DNA of 64,000 bases from Fimenecus sp045655645 (GTDB lineage: Bacteria; Bacillota; Clostridia; Oscillospirales; Acutalibacteraceae), in assembly GCA_045655645.1 (NCBI GenBank), contig JAZOPS010000049.1, positions 8,763-72,762 on the forward strand, given 5' to 3'. A program made the position numbers and the translations under genes. Positions 41,481-50,084 of this stretch are shown one piece after another (position 1 is the first letter of the stretch; each line of letters starts with the position of its first letter). A model generated the notes under the pieces. That model saw nothing but the letters and a program-made list of their open reading frames with translations. It did not search any database and was not told the origin of the DNA.

Positions 41481-42214
41481 TAAAAGATATTTACTCTTTT
41501 ATTGATAAAATTGCACCTTTTAATATGCAGGAAGAATGGGATAATTCAGGTCTTCTTGTAGGTGATGAAAATCAAATTGTAAATAAAATCTTATTTGCCC
41601 TTGATATTACAACTGATGTTGTGAATCAGGCGATTGATTGCAGTGCAGATTTAATAATTACTCATCATCCTTTGATTTTCAAACCTGTTTCAAATGTTTT
41701 AAGTGACACCATTATTTATAAGCTTATTGAAAATAAAATCAGCATCATTTGTGCTCATACAAATTTTGATAAAGCAATTGATGGCGTAAACGATATACTT
41801 TGTAATATAGTTGGTTTAAACAATTTTGAAAAGGTAGAAAATACTTGTTTAAATATTGCATATACAGAAAAATCAATTTTTACTAAAGACTTTGTTTGTG
41901 AAATTAAAGCAAAACTTGGCGGAATTGTAAGATATAATTCTGTTGAAAAAAGCATTAATAAAATAGCCGTTTGTAGTGGCTCTGGCAGTGATTATATTCA
42001 ATTAGCAAAAGAAATGGAATGTGGTGCTTTACTCACAGGTGATGCATCTCATCATGCTTTTCTTGATGCTGATGAAATGGGTATTTTGTTAGTTGCATCA
42101 GGACATTTTGAAACGGAAAACATTGCAATTAAACCATTATTAGAAAAGATAGAAAAAGAATTTGAGTTGGATTGTGTTTTAGCAGTACAAAACACACCAA
42201 TAATCACGATTTAA
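41471..42214 (+). CDS. Nif3-like dinuclear metal centre protein
   Basis: A 247-residue member of the Nif3/YqfO family, the short form without the inserted PII-like domain of Bacillus YqfO. Metal ligands are suggested by THHPLIFKP near residue 64, CAHTNFDKA near 95 and SGHFETEN near 214. The family forms a hexameric toroid; the activity is unsettled, with GTP cyclohydrolase or metal-chaperone proposals. The gene overlaps trmK, and rqcH follows after 8 bases. Confidence 0.92.
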   Translation: MAIVKDIYSFIDKIAPFNMQEEWDNSGLLVGDENQIVNKILFALDITTDVVNQAIDCSADLIITHHPLIFKPVSNVLSDTIIYKLIENKISIICAHTNFDKAIDGVNDILCNIVGLNNFEKVENTCLNIAYTEKSIFTKDFVCEIKAKLGGIVRYNSVEKSINKIAVCSGSGSDYIQLAKEMECGALLTGDASHHAFLDADEMGILLVASGHFETENIAIKPLLEKIEKEFELDCVLAVQNTPIITI

Positions 42215-42222
42215 GAGGCTTT

Positions 42223-43971
42223 ATGGCGTTAGATGGAATTACACTGGGACTTGTAAAAAACGAGCTTAGAAACTACATTTTGGGCTCTAAAATTGATAAG
42301 ATACATCAACCTTCAAAAAATGAGTTGGTGTTTATTTTGCGTACCCGAAATGGTGGATATAGATTATATTTATCCTGTGACGGTCAAAGCCCGAGAGTGC
42401 ATTTAACAAGATATAACCTTGAAAATCCTAAAACACCACCAATGCTTTGTATGTTACTTCGCAAAAGACTTTGTGGTGCGACGCTTGTCGACATCAAACA
42501 GGTTAATAATGATAGAATTTTGATTTTTGAGTTTGATGGCACAACTGAAATTGGTGATAAAACTAAATACTATATTATCTGTGAGATTATGGGGCAAAGA
42601 AGTAATATTATTCTTTGCGACAATGATTACAAAATAATTGATGCTGTTAAAAGAGTTGATGAAGAAAAATCAACAGTTCGAGAAATTTTGCCCGGACTTA
42701 AATACGAATTGCCACCAATGCAAGAAAAATGTAATATCTTAACCGCTACAGTAGACAATATAGTAAACAGAGTTTTATCTTATCCTGAAAAGTTGCTTTC
42801 TAAAGCGATTTTAGAGTGCATTGAAGGCTTTTCACCAATTGTTGCTCGAGAAATTGCATATAGAACCATATTTGATGATAAACAAGTGAGCTTGTTGTCA
42901 GATATTGAACAAGAAAGACTTCAAAGTGAAATTGAAATAATAAGAAACGAAATTGGCAACAATAAATTCACTCTACTTAATTCTGTTGACGGAGTACCTT
43001 TTGATTTTTCATTTACAAATGTCCGTCAATATGGTAATTCATTAAGCAAAAAGTCTTATGATTCAATATCAGAATTGCTTGATGATTTTTATTTTGAAAA
43101 GGACAAAATAAATCGAACAAAAAGAAAAGCGGCTGATTTATTTAAATTATTAAATAGCGCAATTGAAAGAACATCAAGAAAAATTAATAACAGAAGACTT
43201 GAACTTGAAAAAAGTGTTAATCGTGAGCAAATTAGAATTTATGCTGAATTGATTACATCAAATCAATATCGATTAACAGAAAAAGCATCGGTCTATAAAT
43301 TAGAGAATTATTACGATAACAATAATATTATTGAAATTCCCGCTAATCCCGCATTGTCTCCGTTACAGAATGCTCAAAAGTATTTTAAAGAATATAAAAA
43401 GGCTGCTAATGCTGAAAAAATGCTTTATAATCTTATAGAAGATGGAGAGCAAGAACTTATTTACCTTGATACTGTTTTAGATAATTTATCCCGAGCAGAA
43501 AGTGAAAGAGAAATTGCTGAAATTCGTGATGAGTTAGAGCAGGGCGGTTATTTAAAGATTAAAAAGGGGAATAAGAATAAAAAAGAAAAACCTTTGCCAC
43601 CGCTTGAATTTGTGTCAAGCGACGGGTTTAAAATTCTCGTTGGCAGAAACAATGTTCAAAATGATATATTGACATTGAAAACAGCGAAAAACTATGATAT
43701 GTGGTTGCACATTCAAAAATATGCCGGTTCTCATACAATAATTATTGCAGACAAAAAAGAGATATCAGAGACTGCAATTTTTGAGGCTGCTTCTATTGCT
43801 GCGTTTTATAGTAAGGTGCAAAATTCATCGTCTGTTGCTGTTGATTATACTTTGGTTAAAAATGTTAAAAAGCCTGTTGGTGCAAAACCAGGTAAGGTGA
43901 TTTATAACACATATAACACAATTTATGTAACACCTAATAAAGAGTTAATTGAAAAAATTTGCATAAAATAA
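42223..43971 (+). CDS. rqcH: Rqc2 homologue RqcH (NFACT/FbpA family)
   Basis: Binds stalled 50S subunits with peptidyl-tRNA and adds alanine tails that target the chain for degradation, for instance by ClpXP. The 582-residue protein has the NFACT-N domain with D97-R98 in NNDRILIFEF, a central coiled-coil region (about 290-440), and NFACT-R with YDMWLHIQKYAGSHTII. ATG 42223 gives the standard MALDGITLGLVKNEL start; the open frame upstream lies within nif3. RqcH also resembles fibronectin-binding proteins in name only. It ends the trmK-nif3-rqcH unit. Confidence 0.94.
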   Translation: MALDGITLGLVKNELRNYILGSKIDKIHQPSKNELVFILRTRNGGYRLYLSCDGQSPRVHLTRYNLENPKTPPMLCMLLRKRLCGATLVDIKQVNNDRILIFEFDGTTEIGDKTKYYIICEIMGQRSNIILCDNDYKIIDAVKRVDEEKSTVREILPGLKYELPPMQEKCNILTATVDNIVNRVLSYPEKLLSKAILECIEGFSPIVAREIAYRTIFDDKQVSLLSDIEQERLQSEIEIIRNEIGNNKFTLLNSVDGVPFDFSFTNVRQYGNSLSKKSYDSISELLDDFYFEKDKINRTKRKAADLFKLLNSAIERTSRKINNRRLELEKSVNREQIRIYAELITSNQYRLTEKASVYKLENYYDNNNIIEIPANPALSPLQNAQKYFKEYKKAANAEKMLYNLIEDGEQELIYLDTVLDNLSRAESEREIAEIRDELEQGGYLKIKKGNKNKKEKPLPPLEFVSSDGFKILVGRNNVQNDILTLKTAKNYDMWLHIQKYAGSHTIIIADKKEISETAIFEAASIAAFYSKVQNSSSVAVDYTLVKNVKKPVGAKPGKVIYNTYNTIYVTPNKELIEKICIK

Positions 43972-44003
43972 ACCGGAAAGAATTTTCTTTCCGGTTTTAT
44001 TTT
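43971..44003. terminator. Bidirectional terminator, rqcH/DUF378
   Basis: ACCGGAAAG (43972-43980), AATTTT loop, CTTTCCGGT (43987-43995), then TTTATTTTTTT on the plus strand and an A/T-rich run on the other. Confidence 0.92.
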
Positions 44004-44004
44004 T

Positions 44005-44220
44005 TTATACTTCATCAGAAACGAGAATCTCGTTGTGACGGAATAAAAGTGACAAGCACCAAATTCCCGCTAATGCAATTACTGTATAAATAATTCTACT
44101 AATTATTGCGCCTTGGCCACCAAAGAGCCAAGCAACAAGGTCAAACTGAAACAAACCAATTGCACCCCAGTTAATTGCACCGATTATAACAAGAATTAAT
44201 GAAATTCTGTCAAGCATCAT
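44005..44220 (-). CDS. DUF378 small membrane protein
   Basis: A 71-residue protein with two membrane helices: LILVIIGAINWGAIGLF and a second after GGQGAIISRIIYTVIALAGIW. The INWGxxG motif is the DUF378 signature. Function unknown. ATG 44220 is chosen because AGGAGTG lies just upstream. It follows metK on the minus strand after 75 bases; no separate promoter or terminator is clear in that gap, so it may be read with metK. Confidence 0.85.
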   Translation of the reverse strand: MMLDRISLILVIIGAINWGAIGLFQFDLVAWLFGGQGAIISRIIYTVIALAGIWCLSLLFRHNEILVSDEV

Positions 44221-44295
44221 ATTCACTCCTTAAAATAAACGTTGGATTTACCTGCACGATTATTATGAGTAAAAATATATGCTTTATTCAAAAAA

Positions 44296-45483
44296 TTAAA
44301 TTTTTGCTTTTAGTTTTAAAATTTCAACTTTGTCGGTCTTTTCCCACATTACATCGCAGTCTGTTCTTCCAACATGACCATAAGCAGCAAGCTGTTTGTA
44401 GATTGGATTACGAAGTTTGAGAGTGTCGATAATAGCAGCAGGACGAAGGTCGAAAACTTCGTTAACGATGTCGCCAAGTTCAGAGTCTTTGAGTACGCCT
44501 GTACCAAATGTGTCAACCATAACTGAAACTGGTTTTGCTACGCCAATAGCATAAGCTAACTGAATTTCACATTTTTTAGCAAGACCAGCAGCAACAATGT
44601 TTTTAGCAACATATCTTGCTGCATAAGCAGCTGAACGGTCAACCTTTGTTGGGTCTTTACCTGAGAATGCACCACCACCGTGACGAGAATAGCCACCGTA
44701 TGTATCAACGATAATCTTACGACCTGTGAGACCTGAGTCACCCATAGGACCGCCAATTACAAATCTGCCTGTTGGGTTAACAAAAATCTTTGTGTTCTCA
44801 TCAATAAGATTTGTAGGGATAATTGGGTCAATAACATATTTCTTAACATCCTCACGGATTTGTGCAAGCTCAACATCAGCACTATGCTGTGAAGATACAA
44901 CAATTGCATCAATTCTAACAGGATTTCTGTCATCATCATATTCAACAGTTACTTGTGTTTTACCATCAGCACGAAGATAAGCGAGTGTACCATCTTTTCT
45001 AACTTTTGTGAGCTGAACTGCAAGCTTGTTTGCAAGTGAAATTGGCATTGGCATAAGTTCAGGTGTTTCGTCACAAGCAAAACCGAACATCATACCTTGG
45101 TCACCAGCGCCATTAAGGTTATAGAAATCGTCATTTCCTTCTTTGATTTCCATAGAATTGTCAACACCAAGAGCAATGTCTGATGATTGTTTATCAAGAG
45201 CAACAAGAACTGCACAAGTATTGCCGTCAAATCCTTTTGCACTATCATCATAACCGATTTCAAGAACAGTATTTCTAACAATTTCAGGGATGTTTATCTG
45301 TGCTTTTGATGTGATTTCACCCATAACAAGAACTTGTCCTGTTGTAACTGTTGTTTCACAAGCTACGCGTGACATTGGGTCTTGAGCGAGCATTGCGTCA
45401 AGAACTGCATCAGAAATTTTATCACAGATTTTATCTGGATGTCCTTCTGTAACTGATTCAGATGTAAATAAAAATTTTGCCAT
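44296..45483 (-). CDS. metK: S-adenosylmethionine synthetase
   Basis: Makes SAM from methionine and ATP. The 395-residue protein starts MAKFLFTSESVTEGHPDKICD, with the catalytic His in GHPDK, and has GAGDQGMMFGFA, the ATP P-loop-like segment, and GGAFSGKDPTKVDRSAAY with the catalytic lysine. ATG 45483 has a GGAG site upstream. The gene is controlled by a SAM-I riboswitch with a transcription terminator directly upstream, so its product represses it. Confidence 0.98.
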   Translation of the reverse strand: MAKFLFTSESVTEGHPDKICDKISDAVLDAMLAQDPMSRVACETTVTTGQVLVMGEITSKAQINIPEIVRNTVLEIGYDDSAKGFDGNTCAVLVALDKQSSDIALGVDNSMEIKEGNDDFYNLNGAGDQGMMFGFACDETPELMPMPISLANKLAVQLTKVRKDGTLAYLRADGKTQVTVEYDDDRNPVRIDAIVVSSQHSADVELAQIREDVKKYVIDPIIPTNLIDENTKIFVNPTGRFVIGGPMGDSGLTGRKIIVDTYGGYSRHGGGAFSGKDPTKVDRSAAYAARYVAKNIVAAGLAKKCEIQLAYAIGVAKPVSVMVDTFGTGVLKDSELGDIVNEVFDLRPAAIIDTLKLRNPIYKQLAAYGHVGRTDCDVMWEKTDKVEILKLKAKI

Positions 45484-45498
45484 ATTTGTTTCTCCTTC

Positions 45499-45526
45499 AA
45501 AAAAATCAGGCACCCATAAGGGTGCC
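45499..45526 (-). terminator. Riboswitch-controlled terminator of metK
   Basis: Minus strand GGCACCC, TTAT loop, GGGTGCC (stem arms 45509-45515 and 45520-45526) followed by TGATTTTTTT. The CCTTAT in the arm and loop (complement of 45516-45521) can pair with the ATAAGG of aptamer P1 (complement of 45538-45543) to form an antiterminator. Confidence 0.9.
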
Positions 45527-45536
45527 GTTAAAAACA

Positions 45537-45634
45537 ACCTTATATCTCGGAAAATCCGCAGGAATTAGCACCACGCTTAAAAGCAGGTTGCCGGGTTTCA
45601 TAGGGCCGGTCCCTCCACCACTCTGCATAAGGAT
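45537..45634 (-). ncRNA. SAM-I (S-box) riboswitch aptamer
   Basis: The minus strand reads in order ATCCTTATGCAGAG, GGTGGAGGGACCGGCC, TATGAAACCCGGCAACC, GTGGTGCTAATTCC and CCGAGATATAAGG, the conserved core of the S-box, including the kink-turn and the SAM-binding segments. P1 pairs CCTTAT (complement of 45627-45632) with ATAAGG (complement of 45538-45543). SAM binding should free the terminator and turn metK off. Confidence 0.97.
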
Positions 45635-45652
45635 AATATTTAGTTCTTGTAT

Positions 45653-45680
45653 ATTTTATCACATTTTTGACTATTGTCAA
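45653..45680 (-). promoter_or_regulatory. Promoter of the SAM riboswitch-metK unit
   Basis: Minus strand TTGACA (complement of 45675-45680), 16-base spacer, TAAAAT (complement of 45653-45658), extended -10 TGA. The -35 touches the ribU stop codon. Confidence 0.75.
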
Positions 45681-46271
45681 CTACATACCAAGTTTTTTAA
45701 CAATTTTTTCGACTGCAAAATATATAGGGTAGAACGGAATGACATTAAAGCAAGATTTTACTGTATTTAATGCTGTTGAGCCCCATACGCCTGCCCAATA
45801 TGTTTCTGACACAAGTGGGATACCCATAATTGAATAGAAAATTGGTGTGAATACTATATTTGCAAGCCAACCTAAAATGATTGTGATTACTATTGTAATA
45901 ACAGATGAAAGTGCATAAGATTTTAGCGAAAATCGCTTTTCTTTAAATATTTTTGCAAAAAGTTTGCTGAAAAGCGACATCGAAACTACAATTCCACTAC
46001 CAAGAATTACATTCATAATTTCACCAATGCCAAATGTAGTTGTTTTTGTAAGGTGAATAATGTTTTTAACCACTTCAACCAAAATGCCTTGAACTGGTCC
46101 AAATACCATACCAGTAAGAATAGCCGGGAAGTCAGAAAAATCAATTTTCATATAACTAACACCAGGAATAATATTGATTTCTGGAAAAGTCATATAAATT
46201 ACTGTGGCTATTGCTGTCATCAATGCTGTGATGGTTAAGTTAAAAGTTTTTTTGTTGTTTGGGTTTGACAT
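45681..46271 (-). CDS. ribU: Riboflavin ECF transporter S component RibU
   Basis: Substrate-binding membrane subunit that takes up riboflavin with a shared ECF energising module. The 196-residue protein has about six helices; the N-terminal half has the S-component pattern ALMTAIATVIYMTFPEI, and SDFPAILTGMVFGPVQGILVEVVKN. ATG 46271 gives a family-like start; the open frame continues upstream. It lies behind an FMN riboswitch, which confirms the flavin substrate. Riboflavin synthesis genes are not in the window, and uptake may be the main source. Confidence 0.93.
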   Translation of the reverse strand: MSNPNNKKTFNLTITALMTAIATVIYMTFPEINIIPGVSYMKIDFSDFPAILTGMVFGPVQGILVEVVKNIIHLTKTTTFGIGEIMNVILGSGIVVSMSLFSKLFAKIFKEKRFSLKSYALSSVITIVITIILGWLANIVFTPIFYSIMGIPLVSETYWAGVWGSTALNTVKSCFNVIPFYPIYFAVEKIVKKLGM

Positions 46272-46302
46272 ATAATCATTTCCTTTCGTTTGATTAGTTG
46301 TC

Positions 46303-46335
46303 AAAGAGAAAATGCCCTGCTAAATATAGCAGGGC
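46303..46335 (-). terminator. Terminator/expression platform of the FMN riboswitch
   Basis: Minus strand GCCCTGCT, ATATTT loop, AGCAGGGC (arms 46328-46335 and 46314-46321), then ATTTTCTCTTT. The first arm could also pair with CAGGGC at the aptamer 5' end (complement of 46453-46458), a plausible antiterminator. Confidence 0.8.
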
Positions 46336-46360
46336 AAATGTAACTTTTTTATAAGTCGCA

Positions 46361-46462
46361 TCTTCTTTCATCCGGACTATACCGTCGGTTTAGGAATTTC
46401 ACCTAATCAGCTTTCGCTCGTGGACTTTACCACCGGTGGAGAATTGCACTCCGCCCTGAAGA
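46361..46462 (-). ncRNA. FMN (RFN) riboswitch aptamer
   Basis: The minus strand reads TCTTCAGGGCGGAGTG, ATTCTCCACCGGTGG, AAAGTCCACGAGCG, GCTGATTAGGTGAAATTCC, AACCGACGGTATAGTCC and GGATGAAAGAAGA, the full RFN consensus. FMN binding should terminate ahead of ribU. Confidence 0.97.
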
Positions 46463-46480
46463 CAACTAATTATTAATATT

Positions 46481-47716
46481 TTATGATTTTATTATAGCAC
46501 TGTTACTATGTTTGTCAATAGTCTTTTTGGTAATACTGAGCATAGAAATTGCAATTATCATAAGAATAGGGAATAATGCACCAAATCCAAGACCGATTTT
46601 TAAAGCTTCACCAGATGATGGGTTTGTTGACATCTTGAGCGTCATAAAGCTAATAAACCAAGGACCTAATGTGCAACCTGTATCGCCTGATAAAGCCAAT
46701 ACGCTATACATTGAACCGCCACCTTTAGGGAAAAGTCTAGCTGCAAGACTTAAAGTCGCCGGCCACATTATGCTGACAGTAATACCCGTAATTGCACAAG
46801 TTAAAAGTGAAAATACAGAGTTATTAATAAAACAAGTGCCTAAATAACAAATTGCGCAGAGTAATGCTGAAGTGGATAATGCTGTTTTAAGATTGATTTT
46901 TTCACCAACAAATCCAAATATCATTCTACCAGTGCCCATAAGCACTGCGAAAAGGCAAGGTCCTAATAAGTCACCGGTCATTTTAGAAACCTTTAAACCA
47001 GCTTCTGCAAAATATGAAGACCATTGCGACATTCCAATTTCTGATGCACCTGAACAAATCATAATAAGGATTAACAATATGAATTGTTTTGAAAACAGCA
47101 TTTTAAAAAATGGTGTTTTTTCTTCGCTTGTAAGGTTTGGCTTGATTGGTACACCGATAAAATTGATTGTGTTTATAAGCGGTATCAATGACCAAATAAT
47201 TGGAGCAATGTACCATAAATCATTGCCCAAAAGTTTAATCATAATTGTTGTAAACAACACAACGCCTACCTGACCCCAACAATAAAAAGAATGCAAAAGG
47301 CTCATTTCTGCTGTTTTCTTTTCGCCTGGAATTGATTCAACAATAGGGCTTATAATAACTTCTGTTATACCACTACCAATTGCAGAAAGCATGATTGAAA
47401 TAACAATTCCCAAATAAGAATTATTCAATATATTAGGTAATACACCTAAACTTGCTAATCCTAAAAATGCAATTCCTTGTGATGCAATTGCAAGTGGTTT
47501 GTATCCAATTTTATCAACAAACTTTATTGATAATGTGTCAATGGCTAATTGTGTCGCAAAATTTATGGTTATTAATAATGAAAGTTTTGCAAGTGTTATA
47601 TTAAAATTGTCGCTAAAAATAACAAATAAAAGGGGAGCGATGTTATTTATAATACCTTGAGCGATGTACCCTGTATAACATGCAATTTTTGTGCCTGTGA
47701 AAGTTCTGTTTCTCAT
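46481..47716 (-). CDS. Major facilitator superfamily permease
   Basis: A 411-residue MFS transporter with about 12 membrane helices; the loop between helices 2 and 3 has KFVDKIGYKPL, the DxxGxKP-like MFS motif A. Its start overlaps the manA stop by 1 base (TAATG), so the two are translationally coupled and a sugar such as mannose or a mannoside is a reasonable guess; the substrate is not shown by sequence. The last codons contain the ribU promoter, and no terminator is seen before the FMN riboswitch. Confidence 0.83.
   Translation of the reverse strand: MRNRTFTGTKIACYTGYIAQGIINNIAPLLFVIFSDNFNITLAKLSLLITINFATQLAIDTLSIKFVDKIGYKPLAIASQGIAFLGLASLGVLPNILNNSYLGIVISIMLSAIGSGITEVIISPIVESIPGEKKTAEMSLLHSFYCWGQVGVVLFTTIMIKLLGNDLWYIAPIIWSLIPLINTINFIGVPIKPNLTSEEKTPFFKMLFSKQFILLILIMICSGASEIGMSQWSSYFAEAGLKVSKMTGDLLGPCLFAVLMGTGRMIFGFVGEKINLKTALSTSALLCAICYLGTCFINNSVFSLLTCAITGITVSIMWPATLSLAARLFPKGGGSMYSVLALSGDTGCTLGPWFISFMTLKMSTNPSSGEALKIGLGFGALFPILMIIAISMLSITKKTIDKHSNSAIIKS
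46491..46518 (-). promoter_or_regulatory. Promoter of the FMN riboswitch-ribU unit, inside the MFS gene
   Basis: Minus strand TTGACA (complement of 46513-46518), 16-base spacer, TATAAT (complement of 46491-46496), extended -10 TGC. It lies wholly within the last 13 codons of the MFS gene. Confidence 0.82.
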
Positions 47717-48663
47717 TATACTCGTGTAATTATTGCTTCAATATTGCCTGAAATCTGGAATTCACCATAATTTGCAGGAATAAAAAGGCTATCTCCTTTT
47801 TTTATTTCAATATTATCAATTTTGCCAATGCCTTCAGCAACAAGAACTGAAACGAAGGATTTGTTATCAGCAATATCAATGAAAGTTTCTGTTACATTAA
47901 CCCTTTCCACATTAAACAACTCACATTTTGTTAGTAATTGTTTTGTGAAACCATCACCAATTACAAGTTTACCTTCAGGATTTGTGTCTTTTGTAGGTGG
48001 TGTGCAAGTTGTAACATCAATTGCTTTTTCTGTATGTAATTCTCTTGGCTTGCCATCAGCGCCAAGTCTTCCATAATCATAAACGCGATATGTAGTGTTA
48101 GAATTTTGCTGGATTTCAGCCAAAAGAATGCCTTTTCCTATTGCGTGAAGTGTTCCTGCTTCAATAAAGAAAAGGTCACCTTTTTTTACTTTAACTTTAT
48201 TTACTGCATCGAGAAAAGTGTTTTTTTCAATAGCTTCTTTGAATTCTTCACTTGAGAGTTCACGATTAAATCCATAAATGAGCTCTGCATCATCTTCGCA
48301 GTCTAGAATATACCAACACTCTGTTTTACCATATTCATTTTCAACTCGCATTGCATAGTCATTATCTGGGTGGACTTGCACAGATAAATCATTTTTTGCA
48401 TCAATGAGTTTAATGAGAATAGGGAAATATTCAAACTTTTTACCATTTTCCCCAAGAAAATCTGGATTACTGTTTATTACTTCTGTCAAAGTCTCATTTG
48501 TAAAAGTTCCGTTTGCTATTGTATTCTGACCATCTTTGTGGCAGGAAAGCATCCAACCTTCTGCAAGTTTTGTTAGGTCTGATTCAAAACCATATTCATC
48601 ACGAAGTTTTGTGCCACCCCAAAGATAATCTTTAAAAACAGGATTTAATTTTAAAATTTCCAT
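47716..48663 (-). CDS. manA: Class I mannose-6-phosphate isomerase
   Basis: Interconverts mannose 6-phosphate and fructose 6-phosphate, linking mannose to glycolysis or to GDP-mannose. The 315-residue cupin-type protein has LNPVFKDYLWGG at its start, the zinc ligands in VQVHPDN and KTECWYIL, and AEIQQNSNTTYRVYDYGR near residue 178. It is the short bacterial type. ATG 48663 is chosen with AAAGGAG upstream. First gene of the manA-MFS operon. Confidence 0.95.
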   Translation of the reverse strand: MEILKLNPVFKDYLWGGTKLRDEYGFESDLTKLAEGWMLSCHKDGQNTIANGTFTNETLTEVINSNPDFLGENGKKFEYFPILIKLIDAKNDLSVQVHPDNDYAMRVENEYGKTECWYILDCEDDAELIYGFNRELSSEEFKEAIEKNTFLDAVNKVKVKKGDLFFIEAGTLHAIGKGILLAEIQQNSNTTYRVYDYGRLGADGKPRELHTEKAIDVTTCTPPTKDTNPEGKLVIGDGFTKQLLTKCELFNVERVNVTETFIDIADNKSFVSVLVAEGIGKIDNIEIKKGDSLFIPANYGEFQISGNIEAIITRV

Positions 48664-48692
48664 AATAAAATCTCCTTTAATAAAATCAAATA

Positions 48693-48721
48693 ATTCTATC
48701 ATATTATGCCAATATTTTCAA
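48693..48721 (-). promoter_or_regulatory. Promoter of manA-MFS
   Basis: Minus strand TTGAAA (complement of 48716-48721), 17-base spacer, TAGAAT (complement of 48693-48698), extended -10 TGA. Confidence 0.72.
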
Positions 48722-48728
48722 TAATACA

Positions 48729-48756
48729 TTGAAAAATCTCTTTGTTATGTTATAAT
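48729..48756 (+). promoter_or_regulatory. Promoter of the sulfatase gene
   Basis: TTGAAA (48729-48734), 16-base spacer, TATAAT (48751-48756), extended -10 TG at 48748-48749. Its -35 is 7 bases from the -35 of the divergent manA promoter, so the two could interfere or share a regulator. Confidence 0.75.
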
Positions 48757-48785
48757 AATTTTACTAAAGTGAATGGAGAAAAATT

Positions 48786-50084
48786 ATGAGACAAAATATA
48801 ATTTTCTATTTTTCAGACCAACAAAGATATGATACAGCAAATTCTGAAATTATGCCTAATTTAATGGCTTTGGCAGATGAGGGCACATTTTTTGAAAATT
48901 GTTATACTTGCCAACCGGTTTGTGGTCCTGCAAGAGCAAGTTTACAAACGGGCGTCTATCCCACTGAATGTGGATGTCACATCAATGGAATCCCACTTCG
49001 TGATGATACTAAGACACTTGCTGATTATTTTAACAAGAATGGCTATGAAACTGCGTATATAGGCAAGTTGCATCTTGCATCAGGTAGAAATGGTGGCAAA
49101 AATATCAAATGTGAAAAAACTGCGATTCCCCAAGAACGCTTGTGGGGATACAAATATTTTCGTGGAGCAGATATTTTGGAATTCACATCTCACGGTTATG
49201 ATGGCTATGTTTTTGATGAAAACGGCAATAAAATAGATTTTGAAGGTTATCGTGCTGACCGAATTAATGATTTTGCAATAGAATATATTGAAAATTACAA
49301 TAGTGATAAACCATTCTTTATGTTTATTTCTCAACTTGAACCACATCATCAGAATGACCACAACAGATTTGAAGGTCCAAAAGATAAGGTCGATAGATAT
49401 AAGAATTCTCCAATACCAGATGACTTATCGTTCTTAAAAGGTAATTATAAAGAACAATATCCCGACTATCTTGCTGCTATTGAGAGTCTTGATGATAATT
49501 TAGGTAGATTGATTAAGGTTTTAAAAGAAAAGGGCATTTATGACAATACAACCATAATTTATACATCTGACCATGGATGTCACTTTAAAACTAGAAATGC
49601 AGAATATAAAAGAAGCTGTCATGACGCATCAATTCATATTCCACTTGTTATTAAGGGTAACGGATTTGAACAAGGTAAGCGTGAAGATAAAATACTCAGT
49701 CTCGTTGATTTGCCACCGACATTACTTGAATCTGCTGAAATTGCTGTGCCAAAGAACTACCAAGGAACTGCTATTCAGTCAAAACACGATACAGATTGTG
49801 CATTTATTCAAATTAGTGAGAGTCAATGTGGAAGAGCAATAAGAACAAAAGAATATACATATTCAGTTTCTTGCGCAAAATTACTTTCGTCAAGTTCAAA
49901 AATATATTTTGAAGACTATCTTTACGATAATGTTAAAGACATAGCACAAAAGAACAATTTAATTGGCTCTAAAGATTATGAACAGATAAGAAAAGCATTA
50001 AAATCACGCTTGATTAAAGAAATTGTTAGAATTGAAAACAAAAAACCGATTATCTTACCAAGAATTATAAAAAAACGGAAATAA
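48786..50084 (+). CDS. Sulfatase family hydrolase (Cys-type)
   Basis: A 432-residue alkaline-phosphatase-superfamily sulfatase. It has the N-terminal metal motif FSDQQRYDT, the active-site signature C46-G-P-A-R in QPVCGPARASLQTG, and TSDHGCH near residue 260. C46 must be oxidised to formylglycine by an anaerobic sulfatase-maturating enzyme, not seen here. There is no signal peptide, so a cytosolic substrate or a phosphonate/phosphodiester hydrolase relative is possible. The gene stands alone, divergent from manA. Confidence 0.86.
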   Translation: MRQNIIFYFSDQQRYDTANSEIMPNLMALADEGTFFENCYTCQPVCGPARASLQTGVYPTECGCHINGIPLRDDTKTLADYFNKNGYETAYIGKLHLASGRNGGKNIKCEKTAIPQERLWGYKYFRGADILEFTSHGYDGYVFDENGNKIDFEGYRADRINDFAIEYIENYNSDKPFFMFISQLEPHHQNDHNRFEGPKDKVDRYKNSPIPDDLSFLKGNYKEQYPDYLAAIESLDDNLGRLIKVLKEKGIYDNTTIIYTSDHGCHFKTRNAEYKRSCHDASIHIPLVIKGNGFEQGKREDKILSLVDLPPTLLESAEIAVPKNYQGTAIQSKHDTDCAFIQISESQCGRAIRTKEYTYSVSCAKLLSSSSKIYFEDYLYDNVKDIAQKNNLIGSKDYEQIRKALKSRLIKEIVRIENKKPIILPRIIKKRK

